Below the pieces are notes generated by a model. It saw nothing but the letters and a program-made list of their open reading frames with translations, made no database searches and had not been told where the DNA came from. A stretch of DNA of 64,000 nt from Hymenobacter jeollabukensis (GTDB lineage Bacteria; Bacteroidota; Bacteroidia; Cytophagales; Hymenobacteraceae): assembly GCF_005771675.1 (NCBI RefSeq), contig NZ_VAJM01000006.1:124001-188000 (forward strand), written 5' to 3'. Below, in pieces: positions 8,084-16,206 of the stretch. The position numbers and the translations under genes are program-made. Positions within the stretch are counted from its first letter, which is position 1, and every line of letters starts with the position of its first letter.

Positions 8084-8416
8084 TGGAACGCCCCAGTCAG
8101 CCCGAGCGGAATACTGCCGAACCGTGGTGGTATGCGGTTCTCTCATTTTTTCTGGCTGCGATGACGGCAATTGCCGCCTTGGTTGTGGGCTTGGTTACCG
8201 GCTATTCAAACTCTGATGGCCGCGACCGGACCTCAATGGGAAGCCGTGGCTCCGCTATTCTGCACTCTATCCTTATTTTTTGGATGTTAGGCTGGCGGCC
8301 CTTGCGACTCACTGGCTTCGCAAGGGCAGATATGCCAGTGCGGCGGGTCTGTTCATAGGTTTGTTAATCTTTGTAATATTCTACCTGAGAATTTTAAGCG
8401 TTTATTACCGTGTCTG
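8083..8416 (+). pseudogene. Small membrane protein gene with an apparent frameshift
   Basis: The frame opening at the ATG at 8083 encodes a basic N-terminus and a TM helix (WYAVLSFFLAAMTAIAALVV) up to about 8220. It then becomes implausible and stops at 8358. The frame at position 0 (mod 3) is blocked upstream by a TGA near 8214, then reads KPWLRYSALYPYFLDVRLAA and a second TM helix (AGLFIGLLIFVIFYLRILSV), stopping at 8416 across the dprA start. Joining the two with a -1 shift between about 8214 and 8235 gives one coherent two-TM protein of ~110 aa. The region is more AT-rich than its neighbours. It could be a real frameshift mutation, a sequencing error or programmed shifting. Confidence 0.55.
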
Positions 8417-9519
8417 ATACCTCTCTCCTATCCGAAGTCGCCCTGACGCTGCTGCCCGGCATCGGGCCGCTGGTCACGCGCCAGCTGATTGGCTACCTGG
8501 GCTCGGCCCAGAACGTACTTAATGCCGGCCCCAACCAGCTGCTGAAAGTGCCCGGCGTGGGCCCGGCGCTGGTGCAGGTGCTGCGCAACAGCACCCAGGC
8601 CCTGCGCCAGGCCGAACAGGTGCTGCACCGGGCCGAAAAAGACGGCGCCCGCCTGCTCTACTACACCCGCCCCGACTACCCCGCCCGCCTGCGCCCCGTG
8701 CCCGACGCGCCGGTGCTGCTCTACTACCAGGGCACGGCCGAGCTGAACAACACCCGCACCCTGGCCGTGGTGGGCACCCGGCAGGCCACCGACTACGGCC
8801 GCGAGCAGACCGAAAAGCTCATCAAAGGCGTGGCGCCCTACCAGCCGCTCATCGTCAGCGGGCTGGCCTACGGCATCGACATCGTGGCGCACCGGGCGGC
8901 GCTGCAGGAAAACCTGCCCACGGTGGCCGTCATGGCTACGGGGCTGGACTCGATTTACCCGCCCGCCCACCGCCGCACGGCCGAAAAGATGCTGGAGCAG
9001 GGCGGCGGCCTGCTCACCGAATTCACCTTCGGCACCCCGCCCGACAAATACAACTTCCCCGCTCGGAACCGCATCATTGCCGGCCTCTGCGACGCCACCG
9101 TAGTAGTGGAAGCGGCAAAAAAAGGGGGCGCGCTCATCACCGCCGAGCTGGCCCAGGACTACAACCGCGAGGTGCTGGCCGTGCCCGGCCGGCTCGATCA
9201 GCCCGCTTCGGAGGGCTGCAACCACCTGATCCGCAGCCAGCGGGCCGCTATCTATACCGGGCCGCAGGACGTGGAGCAGCTCCTGAACTGGGACGGCGCC
9301 CTGCAGCCCGCCGCCGTGCCCGTCGGGCTGAATCCGGCCGACTTCACACCCGAGGAGTTCAGCCTGCTCGAAATCCTGCTGGCTCATAAGGAAAAGCAGA
9401 TCGACGAGTTGAGCTGGCAGGCTCAGCTGCCCATCAACCAGGTATCGACCTTGCTGCTGGGGCTGGAGTTTCGGGGCGTGGTACGGGCGCTGCCGGGCAA
9501 GAAATTCGCGCTGGTATAG
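8410..9519 (+). CDS. dprA: DNA-processing protein DprA
   Basis: DprA binds incoming single-stranded DNA during natural transformation and loads RecA. The 369-aa protein has an N-terminal helix-hairpin-helix part (LLPGIGPLVTRQLIGYLG and KVPGVGPALVQVLRN). The Rossmann-like core follows with the family motifs VVGTRQATDYGREQ, IVSGLAYGIDIVAHRAAL, FPARNRIIAGL and KKGGALITAELAQ. A C-terminal winged-helix DML1-like domain ends it (residues ~300-369, EEFSLLEILLAHKEKQIDEL). The start is GTG at 8410 (MSDTSLLSEVAL), overlapping the end of the upstream frame. It is followed by a 90-bp AT-richer gap before the next gene. Confidence 0.97.
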   Translation: MSDTSLLSEVALTLLPGIGPLVTRQLIGYLGSAQNVLNAGPNQLLKVPGVGPALVQVLRNSTQALRQAEQVLHRAEKDGARLLYYTRPDYPARLRPVPDAPVLLYYQGTAELNNTRTLAVVGTRQATDYGREQTEKLIKGVAPYQPLIVSGLAYGIDIVAHRAALQENLPTVAVMATGLDSIYPPAHRRTAEKMLEQGGGLLTEFTFGTPPDKYNFPARNRIIAGLCDATVVVEAAKKGGALITAELAQDYNREVLAVPGRLDQPASEGCNHLIRSQRAAIYTGPQDVEQLLNWDGALQPAAVPVGLNPADFTPEEFSLLEILLAHKEKQIDELSWQAQLPINQVSTLLLGLEFRGVVRALPGKKFALV

Positions 9520-9609
9520 TACTATTCCGAAGCTGTTGGATCAGCTTTTTGCCGTAATTTTCCGCCCGCTTTTCATTTTCCTCTTTTATCATTTTTTAGC
9601 AGACTGTTT

Positions 9610-12105
9610 ATGCAAACAGCTCGACTCATTGTGGTAGCGGGCCTGCTGGCCCTGTTTGGCCGCCCGGCCGTAGCCCAGACCCTCGACCCTACCTTTACCC
9701 CACTGACTGCGTACGCCGCCGGCACGGTGTACGCGGCCCTGGAGCAGCCCGACGGCAAACGCATCGTCAACGGCGCCTTCTCGCGCATCAACGGCACCCC
9801 CGTTAGCTCCCGGCTGGTACGCTTCAATGCCGACGGCAGCCTCGACAACGCGTTTCTGCAGAATGTGGGCGCGGCCACGGCCGTGCAGCGCATGCACCTG
9901 TTCAGCAACGGGCAGGTGCTGCTGATCGGCTTCGGCGGCTCGGCCATGACGGCGGGTGGCGTATCGCGCAGCGGGGGGCTGCTGCGCCTGAACGCCGACG
10001 GCACCGGCGACGCCAGCTTCGACGCCGGCTCGGGCCCGACCAGCCAGCAGTATAACGTTACGTACCTCGACGACGCGGCGGCGCTGCCCAACGGCAAGGT
10101 GGTGGCCGTGGGGCCTTTCGACCACTTCAACGGCGCCGCGACCAACAACATCGTGGGCCTGAACGCCAACGGCACGCTGGACCCCAGCTTCAATCCCGGC
10201 ACCGGCGCCAACGAAGAAGTACTAACCATCGTGCCGCTGCCCTCGGGCAAAATGCTGATCGGGGGCTACTTCACCAGCTACAACGGGTATAACTGCGACG
10301 GCCTGGCCCGCCTCAACGCTGACGGGAGCTTCGACACGAGCTTTACCGCCACTACCAACGGCGGGGTCGAGAACATCACGGTGCAGCCCGACGGCAAAAT
10401 TCTGCTGACGGGCTCGTTTTACCCCGCTACCACCAACGTTACCCTCATTCGCCTGAATGCCAACGGCACCTCCGACAACACCTTTACCGCACCAACCCAG
10501 GCCTACTTCCCCGCTTCCTATTACGGCGACGCCATCCAGGTGCAGGCCGATGGCAAGATTGTAGCGCTCGGCGGCAGCGGCGGCAGCCCGTACCTGACGC
10601 GCCTTACTGCCAATGGCGCCATTGATGCCTCCTACCAAGTGGGCAGCGGGCCGAATACCGTACCGTACTCGCTCACGGCGCTGGCCAACGGCGGCATGCT
10701 GGTGGCGGGCAATTTCAGCAACTTCAACGGTACGCTCGACCGCACCCTGATCCAACTCACCAGCGCCGGTGCCGTCGACGCCGCGTTCCAGCCGAAAATT
10801 CAAACCAATGCCGGCATCTACGCCGTGGCGCGCCAGGCCGATGGGAAGTACGTCGTCGGGGGCACCTTCACCGAAATCTACGGCCAGCCGGCCCGGCGCC
10901 TGGCTCGCATTAACGCCGACGGCTCGCTGGACCAGCCGTACGGCTATAACGCCGGGGGCCTGGATGCTACCGTCAACGACATCGTGCTGCAAAACGGGGC
11001 AGCCCTGGTGGCGGCCGGCACGCAGGTGCGCCGCTACCTGAGCACCGGGGCCATCGACAACACATATACCACCGGGGTAGCCAGCGGGACGGTGAACCGC
11101 CTGGTGCTGCAGCCGGACGGCCGCTTATTGGCTGGGGGTGGCTTCAGCATCTACAACAACCGCACTGCCCCCGGGCTGGTACGCCTCGACGGCGCTGGGG
11201 TTTACGATGCTACTTTCGCCCCGGTCACGACCGGCGCCAACTACATTATCCAGTTCCATAACATGGCGCTGCAGCCCGATGGCAAGCTGCTGGTAGCCGC
11301 GTACGCCCGCACGACCGGCTCGTCCACCTCGCGCGTCATGCGTCTGCTGGCCAACGGCACCGTTGACGCCAGTTTTACCGCCCTGCCCCTTACCAACACG
11401 AGCGGCGCCAACTCGTCGGGTTACCGCGCCAACGCCCTGGTGCTGCAGTCCGACGGTAAAGTTCTGCTGGGCGGTGCCTTCGGCGCCGTGGGTGGCACGG
11501 CCCGCGCCAACCTGGCCCGCCTGAACGCCGACGGCACCCTCGATTCCGGCTTCGTGCCCGCGACCCTCACCGGCACGGTCTTCAGCCTGGCCTCACAGCC
11601 CAACAACCGCATTCTGGTCGGCGGTACTTTCACCAGTACGGCCGGCCTACCCACGAACCTGGCCCGCCTGAACCCCGACGGCACGGCCGACGCCAGCTTC
11701 GCCGCTACCGCCGTGCCCAACGGCACCGTGCGTAGCCTGCTGGTGCAGCCCGACGGCGCCATCGTGGTTGGCGGCCTCTTCAACGCCCTGAGCGGGCAGT
11801 CGGACCACGCGCTGGCCCGCATTACGGCCCCGAACGTGCTGCACGCTGCCCTGCCCCAGGCCGTGGCCGACCGCACCCAGGCCTGGCCGGTGCCCGCCCG
11901 CACCACCCTGCACGTGAGCCTCGACCCGGCCGCCCGCGCCCAGACGCTGGAGCTGCTCGACGTGCTCGGCCGCCCGGTGCGCCGCCAGGCGTTGGGCACC
12001 GCCGCCGATGCCACCGTGGCCGTCGACGGGCTGCCGGCCGGCCAGTACCTGCTGCGCGTCAACTACGCCCAGGGCACGGTCTCGCGCCGCGTCAGCGTGC
12101 AGTAA
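9610..12105 (+). CDS. Delta-60 repeat (DUF5122) protein exported by the type IX secretion system
   Basis: This 831-aa secreted protein has a signal peptide (MQTARLIVVAGLLALFGRPA, cleaved after VAQ). About a dozen degenerate ~50-60-residue repeats follow, typical of the delta-60 / DUF5122 propeller family. They alternate VQPDGKILLTGSF or LPSGKMLIGGYF strands with RLNADGSFDTSFT-like strands. The last ~75 residues form a Por/T9SS C-terminal sorting domain (VPARTTLHVSLD, ELLDVLGRPVRRQ, DGLPAGQYLLRVNYAQG, RVSVQ). It is therefore probably exported across the outer membrane and either surface-attached or released. The ligand is unknown. It stands alone and is closed by a strong terminator. Confidence 0.92.
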   Translation: MQTARLIVVAGLLALFGRPAVAQTLDPTFTPLTAYAAGTVYAALEQPDGKRIVNGAFSRINGTPVSSRLVRFNADGSLDNAFLQNVGAATAVQRMHLFSNGQVLLIGFGGSAMTAGGVSRSGGLLRLNADGTGDASFDAGSGPTSQQYNVTYLDDAAALPNGKVVAVGPFDHFNGAATNNIVGLNANGTLDPSFNPGTGANEEVLTIVPLPSGKMLIGGYFTSYNGYNCDGLARLNADGSFDTSFTATTNGGVENITVQPDGKILLTGSFYPATTNVTLIRLNANGTSDNTFTAPTQAYFPASYYGDAIQVQADGKIVALGGSGGSPYLTRLTANGAIDASYQVGSGPNTVPYSLTALANGGMLVAGNFSNFNGTLDRTLIQLTSAGAVDAAFQPKIQTNAGIYAVARQADGKYVVGGTFTEIYGQPARRLARINADGSLDQPYGYNAGGLDATVNDIVLQNGAALVAAGTQVRRYLSTGAIDNTYTTGVASGTVNRLVLQPDGRLLAGGGFSIYNNRTAPGLVRLDGAGVYDATFAPVTTGANYIIQFHNMALQPDGKLLVAAYARTTGSSTSRVMRLLANGTVDASFTALPLTNTSGANSSGYRANALVLQSDGKVLLGGAFGAVGGTARANLARLNADGTLDSGFVPATLTGTVFSLASQPNNRILVGGTFTSTAGLPTNLARLNPDGTADASFAATAVPNGTVRSLLVQPDGAIVVGGLFNALSGQSDHALARITAPNVLHAALPQAVADRTQAWPVPARTTLHVSLDPAARAQTLELLDVLGRPVRRQALGTAADATVAVDGLPAGQYLLRVNYAQGTVSRRVSVQ

Positions 12106-12127
12106 ACACCTGCTTCACCGCTTTCCG

Positions 12128-12162
12128 AAAAAGGATGAGCCGGCGGGCTCATCCTTTTTTTT
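12128..12162 (+). terminator. Rho-independent terminator after the delta-60 repeat gene
   Basis: A 9-bp perfect stem (GGATGAGCC / GGCTCATCC) with a GGCG loop is flanked by an A-run and followed by eight T residues. It starts 23 nt after the stop codon at 12105, and its symmetry could also allow reverse termination. Confidence 0.9.
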
Positions 12163-12199
12163 CGTGGCGTGTGCGCCGACCGGGCTATTTTGCCGGCCT

Positions 12200-13024
12200 A
12201 TGTCCCTGGTTTTATTCGACGGTGCGCTGCTTCCGGCTGCCGACCTCGCCCTGCCGCTGCCCAACCGTGGCTTGCAGTTCAACGACGGCTTTTTCGAAAC
12301 GCTGGTGCTCCGCAACGGCCACCTGCGCTATGCGGCCGACCACGCGGCCCGCATGCGCTGGGCGGCCACCGCCCTGCATCTGCACCTGCCCGCGGCCCTG
12401 AGCACGCCCTCGGGCCTGGAACAAACCATGCGGCACCTGGCCGACGCCAATGACTTAACCGCGGCGTGCCGCCTGCGGCTGCAGCTTTGGCGCGGCGGCG
12501 GCGGGCTCTACGCCCCCGTGACGGCCGCTGCCCACTGGTTGGTCACGGCAGTGCCGTTCGAGGCTGGACCGACCACACCCGCCCGGGCGGCCTTCGCCGG
12601 CAGCATCCGCACGCATTTTTCGCCGGTGTCGTTTTGCAAGGGGCCCTACGCGCTGCATTATGTGCTGGCCGCCCAAGAGCGCGCCGCCCGGGGCCTCGAC
12701 GACCTGCTGCTGCTCGACGGGCAGGGTCACGTGGCCGAGGCAGTGGCGGCGGCGGTGTTCTGGCTACGGGAAGGGGTGTTGTACACGCCGGCCCTGGAAA
12801 GCGGCTGCGTGGCCGGGGTGCGGCGGGCCCACCTGCTGCGGGTGGCGCAGCAGCGGAGCCTGCCGTGTCAGATAGGTTTGTTTCCGGCCGAGGCGGTGCT
12901 GGCGGCCGAGGTGGCCTTTACGGCCAACGTCGCCGGTATCCGGCCATTGGCCAGCATTGGCGAAACGCCGCTGGCCACAATGCATCCGCTGCTGGAGGCG
13001 CTGCGGCGCTGGGAGGCCGTTTAG
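12200..13024 (+). CDS. Class IV aminotransferase (aminodeoxychorismate lyase / BCAT-like)
   Basis: This is a 274-aa PLP enzyme of fold type IV. Family features are the N-terminal LFDGALLPAADLALPLPNRG followed by QFNDGFFETLVLRNGHL, and HAARMRWAATAL. The catalytic Lys lies in FCKGPYALHYVLAAQERAAR, followed by GLDDLLLLDGQGHVAEAVAA and ALESGCVAGVRR. The length suits PabC (4-amino-4-deoxychorismate lyase, folate pathway) better than IlvE (~300-360 aa), but substrate specificity cannot be read safely. The start at 12200 matches the family N-terminus; the open frame extends upstream to 12008 without meaning. The -7-like TATTTTG lies close upstream. The 3' end overlaps the convergent gene at 13021 by 4 bp. 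Confidence 0.88.
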   Translation: MSLVLFDGALLPAADLALPLPNRGLQFNDGFFETLVLRNGHLRYAADHAARMRWAATALHLHLPAALSTPSGLEQTMRHLADANDLTAACRLRLQLWRGGGGLYAPVTAAAHWLVTAVPFEAGPTTPARAAFAGSIRTHFSPVSFCKGPYALHYVLAAQERAARGLDDLLLLDGQGHVAEAVAAAVFWLREGVLYTPALESGCVAGVRRAHLLRVAQQRSLPCQIGLFPAEAVLAAEVAFTANVAGIRPLASIGETPLATMHPLLEALRRWEAV

Positions 13025-13323
13025 GCGGCCGAAGCGCGCCGCCGGCGGCGCATGCGCAGCCAATCGGCTTGGAACTCCGCCAGGTCGGCTTCGGTCACGT
13101 CGTTGACGGTGAGAATTTCGGTGCGGGACTGCCGGCCAAGCTCCAGGGCGTACAACGCTATGAGCACCCGGTGGCGGCGGGGCAGCGGAGCGGAGTCAGC
13201 GAACAGGTGTGGGTTGGTGAATTTCACGGCGGTAGTGGAGTCTGCGCCGTTTGATTGGATTCTGGCGGACAGGTTTAATTTCCCCGGTGCAAAGATCAAG
13301 CCTTTTTTTGGAGTCATCATCAT
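13021..13323 (-). CDS. Hypothetical protein, 100 aa
   Basis: A short basic protein beginning MMMTPKKGLIFAPGKLNLSA. A central helical stretch (RRHRVLIALYALELGRQSRT, EADLAEFQADWLRMRRRRR) ends in a poly-Arg tail. No signal peptide or TM helix is evident and I do not recognise a family. It is transcribed toward, and overlaps by 4 bp, the aminotransferase gene. The DNA upstream is unusually AT-rich. One of the three Met codons near the start is presumed to be used. Confidence 0.5.
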   Translation of the reverse strand: MMMTPKKGLIFAPGKLNLSARIQSNGADSTTAVKFTNPHLFADSAPLPRRHRVLIALYALELGRQSRTEILTVNDVTEADLAEFQADWLRMRRRRRASAA

Positions 13324-13548
13324 ACTGGCCGCGTTTGTGTTCCGAAATTTATCCTACAACGCTACAAGCCGTGCAAATGATGCATCCATTTTAAAAAAAT
13401 ATGATTCTACCCCAAGAACATAAGCACCAAGCGCTGCTAAAAGCGCTTTTGATGATAGCTAATATTTTATTTTACAGAATCTTTTACACTGATATATTCG
13501 AAATATTGAGCTTAATATTCTAAACAAAGTACCAATCAAGAACAAGCA
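13324..13548. other. AT-rich gap with no gene
   Basis: About 225 bp with much lower GC than the window average, including runs such as TTTTAAAAAAATATG and TAATATTTTATTTTACAG. No open frame of note is present on either strand. On the minus strand, TTG-N22-TAAATTTC (13349-13380 region) could be the promoter of the 100-aa gene. Otherwise nothing identifiable is seen. Confidence 0.4.
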
Positions 13549-13585
13549 AGCCCCCGACAGCGACGCAAGGTGCTGACCGGGGGCT
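13549..13585 (-). terminator. Terminator-like hairpin downstream of thyA
   Basis: An 8-bp GC-rich stem (AGCCCCCG / CGGGGGCT) with an inner CAGC/GCTG pairing lies 34 nt after the thyA stop. The following minus-strand sequence (TGCTTGTTCTTG) is T-rich but interrupted. Confidence 0.6.
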
Positions 13586-13618
13586 CATCTGGGATAAAAA
13601 CCTGCTCGCCGAAGTTGC

Positions 13619-14413
13619 CTACACGGCCACCGGGGCCTTGATGGCCGGCCAGGGGTCGTAGTTTTCCAGCTTGAAATCCTCGTACCGGAAGCCGAACAGA
13701 TCGTTTACCTCCGGGTTCAGGCGCATCTGCGGCAGGGGGCGCGGCTCCCGGCTCAGCTGCTCCCGCGCCTGGTCCAGGTGGTTGGAGTACAGGTGGGTGT
13801 CGCCGCCGGTCCAGATAAACTCGCCGGGCTGCAGGCCGGTGACCTGGGCCACCATCAGCGTGAGCAGGGCGTAGCTGGCAATGTTGAAGGGCACGCCGAG
13901 GAACACGTCGGCGCTGCGTTGGTAGAGCTGGCAGGAGAGCTTGCCGTCGGCCACGTAGAACTGAAACAGGGCGTGGCAGGCGGGCAGCTTCATGGCCGGC
14001 AAGTCGGCCACGTTCCAGGCCGACACCACCATGCGGCGCGAATCCGGCTGATTTTTCAGCTGCTGCAGAATCTGGCTGATCTGGTCGATGTGGCCGCCGT
14101 GGCCGTCGGGCCAGCTGCGCCACTGGTAGCCGTAGACGGGGCCCAGGTCGCCGTTTTCATCGGCCCACTCGTTCCAGATTTTCACGCCGTTCTGCTGCAG
14201 GTAAGCCACGTTGGTATCCCCTTTCAGAAACCAGAGCAGCTCGTGAATAATACTTTTCAGGTGCGCTTTCTTGGTGGTAACCAACGGGAAGCCCTGGCTC
14301 AGATCAAACCGCATCTGGTAGCCAAAGACCGACATGGTGCAGGTGCCGGTGCGGTCGGTTTTGAGCGTTCCGGTGTCGAGAATGTGCTTGACGAGGTCGA
14401 GGTACTGCTTCAT
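13619..14413 (-). CDS. thyA: Thymidylate synthase
   Basis: ThyA methylates dUMP to dTMP using methylene-tetrahydrofolate. From the ATG at 14411-14413 the protein is 264 aa, the same length as the E. coli enzyme, and begins [20 protein letters not shown]. Landmarks are the phosphate-binding [20 protein letters not shown] and the catalytic Cys in [12 protein letters not shown] (family PCH; here ACH). Dihydrofolate/dUMP contacts lie in [20 protein letters not shown] and GDTHLYSNH. The frame is open upstream to 14530, but that extension is not conserved-looking. No dihydrofolate reductase gene follows directly, unlike many genomes. Confidence 0.97.
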   Translation of the reverse strand: MKQYLDLVKHILDTGTLKTDRTGTCTMSVFGYQMRFDLSQGFPLVTTKKAHLKSIIHELLWFLKGDTNVAYLQQNGVKIWNEWADENGDLGPVYGYQWRSWPDGHGGHIDQISQILQQLKNQPDSRRMVVSAWNVADLPAMKLPACHALFQFYVADGKLSCQLYQRSADVFLGVPFNIASYALLTLMVAQVTGLQPGEFIWTGGDTHLYSNHLDQAREQLSREPRPLPQMRLNPEVNDLFGFRYEDFKLENYDPWPAIKAPVAV

Positions 14414-14439
14414 GCGGCGGGTGAGGTTGGGGTAGTCGA

Positions 14440-14478
14440 CAAAAATAGGAAAAGCCGCCTGGGATGAAGGCGGCTTTT
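14440..14478 (-). promoter_or_regulatory. thyA -7 box next to a terminator-like hairpin
   Basis: On the minus strand a perfect 10-bp stem (AAAAGCCGCC / GGCGGCTTTT, 9-nt loop, 14450-14478) is followed by CC and then TATTTTTG (14440-14447). The latter fits the Bacteroidetes -7 box TAnnTTTG, and a TTC sits 18 nt before it. Transcription would start about 20 nt before the thyA ATG. The hairpin plus T-run could equally be a terminator or attenuator in a longer leader. Confidence 0.45.
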
Positions 14479-14657
14479 CGTTTGAAGCTCGATTTGTATA
14501 GTTTATTCTTCCCGCCGCAACTCCCGTCACTACTTTTGCGCTACCTGCCTTATCCTCGGTACAACTCCTACCCGCCCCACCGGGCTTTATCCCTGGTTTT
14601 TCCGCTACTTAGCTTTACCCGCCCAGCCCTTCTTCCAAACCCGACTCTCCCGCCGCT

Positions 14658-15725
14658 TTGCGAATACTTCTGCTCCTTCTCCTGCTTGTTCCGGTTGCAG
14701 CCTTTAGCCAGCATTTTCGCAAGGTGGTTCCCAAACGCGGCGACGTGATTTCGACGCTGCTGGTGCGCCACGGGCTGAATCCACGGTATTACGAGCGGGA
14801 GTTTGTGGCGCTGAACAAGCCGCTGCTGGGGCCGCGCAACAGCCTGCGGGCGGGCAAAGCCTACCGCCTGCCGCTGCGCAAGACGGCGGCGCAGCTGGCC
14901 GCGAAAAAGCCCACGGCGGCTAAAGCATCGACGGCCGCGCCGGCCGAAAAAGTCAAGGCGGTGAAGGGCCGCAGCGGCAGCACGGCCCTGCTCTTTGGCA
15001 AATACGGCCGGCCCTCGGCCAGCGACCAGGCCCTGGGCGGGGCCGTGTTCTACCTCATGTCGGGGCACGGCGGGCCCGACCCGGGCGCGGTGGGCCAGTA
15101 CGGCACCTACAAGCTGGCCGAGGACGAGTACGCCTACGACGTGACCATCCGGCTGGCCCGGGTGCTGATGGAGCACGGCGCCACCGTGCACATGATCGTG
15201 CAGGACCCCGACGACGGCATCCGCGACGAGGGCGTGCTGAAGATGGATTCGGACGAGCTGACCTACCCCAACCTGACCATTCCGCTGAGCCACGTGGCCC
15301 GCCTGCGCCAGTACACCAACGCCGTCAACCGCCTGCACGGGCGCTACGGCAAGAAAACCTACCAGCGCATGATTACCATCCACGTCGACAGCCGCTCGGC
15401 GGGCCTGAACACCGATGTGTTCTTCTACCACCACGAGAAAAGCGCCGTGGGCCTGCGCCTGGCCAAGAACATACATCAGGTGTTCAAGCGCCGCTACCTG
15501 CGCTACCAGCCCAACCGGCCCTACGTGGGCACCGTCTCGCCGCGCACCAGCCTGTACGTGGTGCGCAACAGCTACGCGCCTACCGTGTTCATCGAGCTGG
15601 GCAACATCCGCAACAGCAAGGACCAGCGCCGCTTCGTGCTGGCCCAGAACCGGCAGGCCCTGGCCAACTGGATCTGCGAGGGCGTCATCAACGACTACCA
15701 GCGCAAGACGCTGGAGGGGCAGTGA
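14658..15725 (+). CDS. N-acetylmuramoyl-L-alanine amidase (Amidase_3), periplasmic
   Basis: This zinc amidase cleaves the bond between MurNAc and the stem peptide of peptidoglycan. The 355-aa product starts at TTG 14658 with a signal peptide (RILLLLLLLVPVAAFSQ). A LysM-like or wall-binding segment follows (KVVPKRGDVISTLLVRHGLN, GPRNSLRAGKAYRLPL), then an Ala/Lys-rich linker. The Amidase_3 fold has zinc ligands His in FYLMSGHGGPDPGA, Glu in LAEDEYAYDVTIRL and His in TIHVDSRSAG; the catalytic Glu lies in TVFIELGNIRN. An in-frame ATG is absent near the signal peptide. A -7-like TACTTTTG lies at 14531. Confidence 0.9.
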   Translation: MRILLLLLLLVPVAAFSQHFRKVVPKRGDVISTLLVRHGLNPRYYEREFVALNKPLLGPRNSLRAGKAYRLPLRKTAAQLAAKKPTAAKASTAAPAEKVKAVKGRSGSTALLFGKYGRPSASDQALGGAVFYLMSGHGGPDPGAVGQYGTYKLAEDEYAYDVTIRLARVLMEHGATVHMIVQDPDDGIRDEGVLKMDSDELTYPNLTIPLSHVARLRQYTNAVNRLHGRYGKKTYQRMITIHVDSRSAGLNTDVFFYHHEKSAVGLRLAKNIHQVFKRRYLRYQPNRPYVGTVSPRTSLYVVRNSYAPTVFIELGNIRNSKDQRRFVLAQNRQALANWICEGVINDYQRKTLEGQ

Positions 15726-15732
15726 GGTAGCG

Positions 15733-15789
15733 TGCCTGTAGCGCGAACCGCAGGTCGACGTAGTCAACTTTTAGTTCGCGCTACAGGCA
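15733..15789. repeat. REP-like palindrome TGTAGCGCGAAC
   Basis: A perfect 16-bp inverted repeat (TGCCTGTAGCGCGAAC and its complement) encloses a 25-nt loop that includes AGGTCGACGTAGTCAACTTT. It starts 8 nt after the amidase stop and directly abuts the terminator that follows. The shared GTAGCGCGAA core near 7471 suggests a dispersed repeat family. Confidence 0.7.
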
Positions 15790-15825
15790 AACGGCCCCGC
15801 GTCAGCTGGTGACGCGGGGCCGTTT
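15789..15825. terminator. Bidirectional terminator between convergent genes
   Basis: A 16-bp perfect stem (AAACGGCCCCGCGTCA and its complement) with a 5-nt loop lies between the amidase gene (+) and the small Cys-containing gene (-). A-runs and T-runs on the two flanks make it suitable for both directions. Confidence 0.85.
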
Positions 15826-15843
15826 GCGTTGGGCAAAGGGTGC

Positions 15844-16074
15844 TTACTGCGCGACGGGCTTGGCGGCCGGGGCGGTGGAAGCGGCGGCCGAAGCACCTTT
15901 CTTCATGCAGCAGGCGGGGGTGCCGGCCGTGGCGCCTTTCGAAGCGCAATGGGCTTTCATCTCGGCCGAGCAGTTTTCTTTCTTCGCGCCTTTCTTGTCT
16001 TTGTCTTTGCCGTCGGTGGCGGAGGCGGTACCGACGAAGGCGAACAGGGCCAGGGCGAGCAGGGCGTTTTTCAT
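15844..16074 (-). CDS. Small secreted Lys/Cys-containing protein
   Basis: This 76-aa protein starts at the ATG at 16072-16074 with a signal peptide (MKNALLALALFAFVGTASAT). A highly charged segment follows (DGKDKDKKGAKKENCS), then four Cys residues in the mature part (NCSAE, HCASK, ACCMKK). The spacing could bind a metal or form disulfides. The tail is Ala/Pro-rich. I do not recognise a family. An in-frame ATG at 16107 would place a Pro/Phe-rich leader before the signal peptide and is unlikely. Confidence 0.6.
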   Translation of the reverse strand: MKNALLALALFAFVGTASATDGKDKDKKGAKKENCSAEMKAHCASKGATAGTPACCMKKGASAAASTAPAAKPVAQ

Positions 16075-16206
16075 GGGGCGGAAATGGAGAGGTGGAAAAG
16101 GAAACAAAAGCCGGAAAAGGGTGGTTGGCTCAGCGCCGGCCCTAATCTACGCAACGACTTCGATACCGCCGCCGGCCCCGCATAGTTCCCCCGCCTCTGC
16201 TACCCC

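Noticed and set aside
12008-12199. Upstream extension of the aminotransferase frame
   Set aside because: It overlaps the end of the delta-60 repeat gene and the terminator, and the family N-terminus begins at 12200.
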